Shown here in pieces: positions 7,081 to 8,360 of a DNA stretch of 8,360 bases. The number at the start of each line of letters is the position of its first letter. The first letter of the stretch is position 1. The stretch is taken from contig JAFAXJ010000347.1 of the NCBI GenBank assembly GCA_019241095.1, forward strand, positions 1 to 8,360, in the 5' to 3' direction. The notes beneath the pieces are model-generated. The model searched no databases. It was given only the letters and a program-made list of their open reading frames with translations, and had not been told where the DNA came from. The stretch comes from Verrucomicrobiota bacterium. GTDB taxonomy: Bacteria; Verrucomicrobiota; Verrucomicrobiia; Chthoniobacterales; JAFAMB01. Position numbers and translations under genes: made by a program.

Positions 7081-7124
7081 CAGGCTTTTCTTATGAAGCC
7101 TGCTGCACGCCCGTATTTACGGGC
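7081..7124. repeat. Two adjacent perfect inverted repeats
   Basis: CAGGCTT/AAGCCTG (7081–7087 and 7096–7102, 8-nt loop) is followed 6 nt later by GCCCGTA/TACGGGC (7109–7115 and 7118–7124, centre TT). Each arm is a perfect 7 bp. Neither has a T tract on either strand, so they are not standard intrinsic terminators. They sit just past the 3' end of the decayed oxidoreductase gene and may be the remnant of its transcript end. Confidence 0.4.
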
Positions 7125-7213
7125 CCCAGGCCACCTATCCACATAATCTTGCAACCAACTGACAGTACTCAATTTCTTTTGCTGCAACCCGCGATTCCCG
7201 CGCTGCAGGAATC

Positions 7214-7675
7214 CTAAGGCCGGGTGCAGTTCACAAAGAACTTACCTGTAACCACTTTGGCTCGGACTGACGAAATTCAACGAACTCAACCTCCAAACCT
7301 GCGACATTTTCGAATCTGCTGAGGAGACGGCCGCGGTGACCGACAAGGCGCCCGCTGGATTCCAATTTCTTCTTAATGGCAAGCGCCTCTGGAGAGGCAC
7401 GGTGCCGATGAGGTTCCCAATAGGCGCGCAGGTGGCGCACGAACTTGCGTCGCTCCGCCCAATCCCATTTCTGCCAGATCTTTTGCGTGAACGGCCGCAG
7501 AGCATCGATGACGCCCGGGACCTCTTCCAATTCGTTTAGGTCCTCATGGCATACGCCATGAGGAAACCGCTTCTTTTTCTCGACTAGCACAACCGAGACC
7601 GTTCCGTCCGATATTCGCGCCAGGTGCGGGCTGTGAGGCTCCGGAGAAGCCTGCCCCGATTATTGCAAGTCACAT
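7214..7675 (-). pseudogene. Decayed FAD/NAD(P)-binding protein (YdhS-like)
   Basis: Pieces of one protein family appear in order but in different frames. The dinucleotide-binding motif IIGAGFSGA is at 7663–7637, behind an ATG (7675–7673) followed directly by TGA. After a frame change the sequence HLARISDGTVSVVLVEKKKRF follows (about 7629–7570), ending the first beta-alpha-beta unit with the ribose-binding Glu. About 190 residues of the usual protein are then missing, and the frame resumes with VIDALRPFTQKIWQKW, RRKFVRHLRAYWEPHRHR and a GRL segment, typical of the middle of this family. A second frame change near 7250 gives FVNCTRP (family: VINCTGP), then TAG. Family members are FAD-dependent oxidoreductase-like proteins of poorly known substrate. 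Two frameshifts plus the deletion make function very unlikely; a 119-aa fragment (7590–7231, GTG start) remains open. Confidence 0.78.
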
Positions 7676-7776
7676 TCAGAATCCCAGTCCGCAGAAAACT
7701 TCTTTTGGCATTGCTGGAACGTAATCGCGGCACGAGTGAAAGAATCTATATCATCTAATAGAATAACCGGCCGCAT
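7660..7776 (-). CDS. Possible 38-aa ORF upstream of the pseudogene
   Basis: The frame MRPVILLDDIDSFTRAAI...DSECDLQ starts at ATG 7776–7774 with a plausible SD, GAGG (7785–7782), 5 nt upstream, and stops at TAA 7662–7660, overlapping the first codons of the decayed oxidoreductase gene. Such overlap is typical of translationally coupled genes, so this could be the end or the shortened remnant of an operon partner. I recognise no family, and a chance ORF is equally possible. Confidence 0.25.
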   Translation of the reverse strand: MRPVILLDDIDSFTRAAITFQQCQKKFSADWDSECDLQ

Positions 7777-8186
7777 ATTGACCTCACTTTTCCGAGTTGG
7801 ATTGCCATGCTCAAGGCCGCAAATTCTCCTGCCGGCGGTGCGAGTCTCGGACTTTGTGCACTAGACCCCTTCCAGCACCGACTCAACAGGCCGGTCCGAA
7901 TAAAATGGTGCTCGCAAGCCGCCGCATAGAAAAAGCTGCGATTGGTATCGAGTCCTGAATTATATAGGATCTTGACGATGTTCGTCGGAGGTCTCTTTCG
8001 TGTGCAAATGTTATGCTACCGCAGCGTTGATTGCCGTGGATTTTTCATCCTCGTCATGACTCGGACTCACGGTAAAGTCATTTCCCGTGAAATAGCGCGC
8101 AATGCAAAGCGCTGAATGACAAGCCCCCCTGGGCAACACAGCAATTCAATGTGCCGCATATTCGGATTTAGGAATCACCTGACCTG

Positions 8187-8223
8187 TATCGCTGACAACT
8201 TTCTAAAAACGTGTCAGTATCGC
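8187..8223. repeat. Nested inverted and direct repeat upstream of the Rrf2 gene
   Basis: CTGACA (8192–8197) and TGTCAG (8212–8217) form a perfect 6-bp inverted repeat. It is bracketed by direct copies of TATCGC (8187–8192 and 8218–8223). The site ends about 60 bp before the Rrf2 start codon, a suitable place for an operator. Confidence 0.35.
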
Positions 8224-8248
8224 AGGCTGGTTTTCTTTTCTCTACTAG

Positions 8249-8276
8249 TTGATTTACGAGAGTTAACATTTAACAT
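8249..8276 (+). promoter_or_regulatory. Candidate promoter of the Rrf2-family gene
   Basis: TTGATT (8249–8254) and TAACAT (8271–8276) are spaced by 16 nt. The -10 box is part of a tandem 7-bp repeat TTAACAT-TTAACAT (8263–8276). Transcription would begin within a few bases of the GTG start codon, so the message would be leaderless or nearly so, which fits the missing SD. Confidence 0.35.
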
Positions 8277-8285
8277 CGACAAACC

Positions 8286-8360
8286 GTGAAGGTATCTAAA
8301 AGGGGCGAATATGCGCTCAGAGCTCTGATTGACTTCGGTATGGCCCAAGCTCTGGGCCGT
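8286..8360 (+). CDS. Rrf2-family transcriptional regulator, N-terminus (3' end outside window)
   Basis: The 25 codons present (VKVSKRGEYALRALIDFGMA and on) match the first helix of the Rrf2 winged-helix domain (family form MK(V/I)SxRxEYALRALIDLA). Rrf2 proteins include IscR, NsrR, RsrR and CymR and sense Fe-S clusters, nitric oxide, redox state or cysteine metabolites. The cysteines that decide which are beyond the window. The GTG start is fixed because TAA at 8271–8273 closes the frame just upstream and no other start lies between. No SD is visible. It points away from the decayed gene, in the opposite direction to everything else here. Confidence 0.85.
   Translation, partial: MKVSKRGEYALRALIDFGMAQALGR

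Larger units (their letters stand above)
7777..8285. other. About 500 bp without a recognisable gene
   Basis: No frame on either strand gives a convincing protein. There are several short inverted repeats: CGGTGC/GCACCG (7836–7841 and 7875–7880) and TCACGG/CCGTGA (8067–8072 and 8085–8090). One minus-strand frame (about 8130–8020) reads RGACHSALCIARYFTGNDFT to a TAA and looks protein-like, but it is cut by a TGA upstream and I cannot place it. A 45-codon plus-strand ORF begins at 7978. The part nearest 8286 should hold the control region of the Rrf2 gene. Confidence 0.5.

Noticed and set aside
7836..7880. Folded small RNA or tRNA-like element around CGGTGC/GCACCG
   Set aside because: The outer 6-bp stem encloses weakly paired sequence, without a T-loop or anticodon arm; nothing beyond a chance inverted repeat can be supported.

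Overview
The window is the tuf–rpoB stretch of a bacterial chromosome, read almost entirely on the minus strand. In transcription order (right to left) it holds tRNA-Thr(GGT), tuf, tRNA-Trp(CCA), secE, nusG, rplK, rplA, rplJ, rplL and the first 597 codons of rpoB, which runs off the left edge. The style of the RpoB N-terminus (MSERIYFGKIKEAVEPPNL...), the sparse use of Shine-Dalgarno (SD) sites and the tuf–trnW–secE order suggest a member of the Verrucomicrobiota or a relative. That placement is inference from memory of the families; no search was run.

The products work together in gene expression. EF-Tu delivers aminoacyl-tRNA, and the L7/L12 stalk on L10 and L11 recruits the translation factors. 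L1 forms the opposite stalk, SecE is part of the membrane translocon, NusG couples polymerase to ribosome and Rho, and RpoB is the polymerase beta subunit. Genes are packed from tuf to rplJ (8 to 97 bases apart). The spacers that break the packing are rplK–rplA (97 nt), rplJ–rplL (173 nt) and rplL–rpoB (400 nt), and all three contain plausible RNA structures. The rplA leader can fold a two-helix hairpin that holds the rplA SD in its internal loop. The rplJ–rplL spacer can form alternative or pseudoknotted pairings. The rplL–rpoB spacer has two terminator-like hairpins followed by a promoter with a perfect -35 box, so rpoB is probably partly uncoupled from the ribosomal-protein genes.

To the right of tRNA-Thr (about 6801–8285) the sequence is nearly empty of intact genes. 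It contains a dubious 81-aa ORF, a clear decayed gene on the minus strand (a YdhS-like FAD/NAD(P)-binding protein with two frameshifts and a large internal deletion), a 38-aa ORF abutting it, and about 500 bp with no recognisable gene. At the right edge, on the plus strand, the first 25 codons of an Rrf2-family regulator begin with GTG.

I see no mobile element, CRISPR array or evidently new multi-gene system. The items most worth a second look are the candidate regulatory RNAs inside the ribosomal-protein operon and the gene graveyard beside it.
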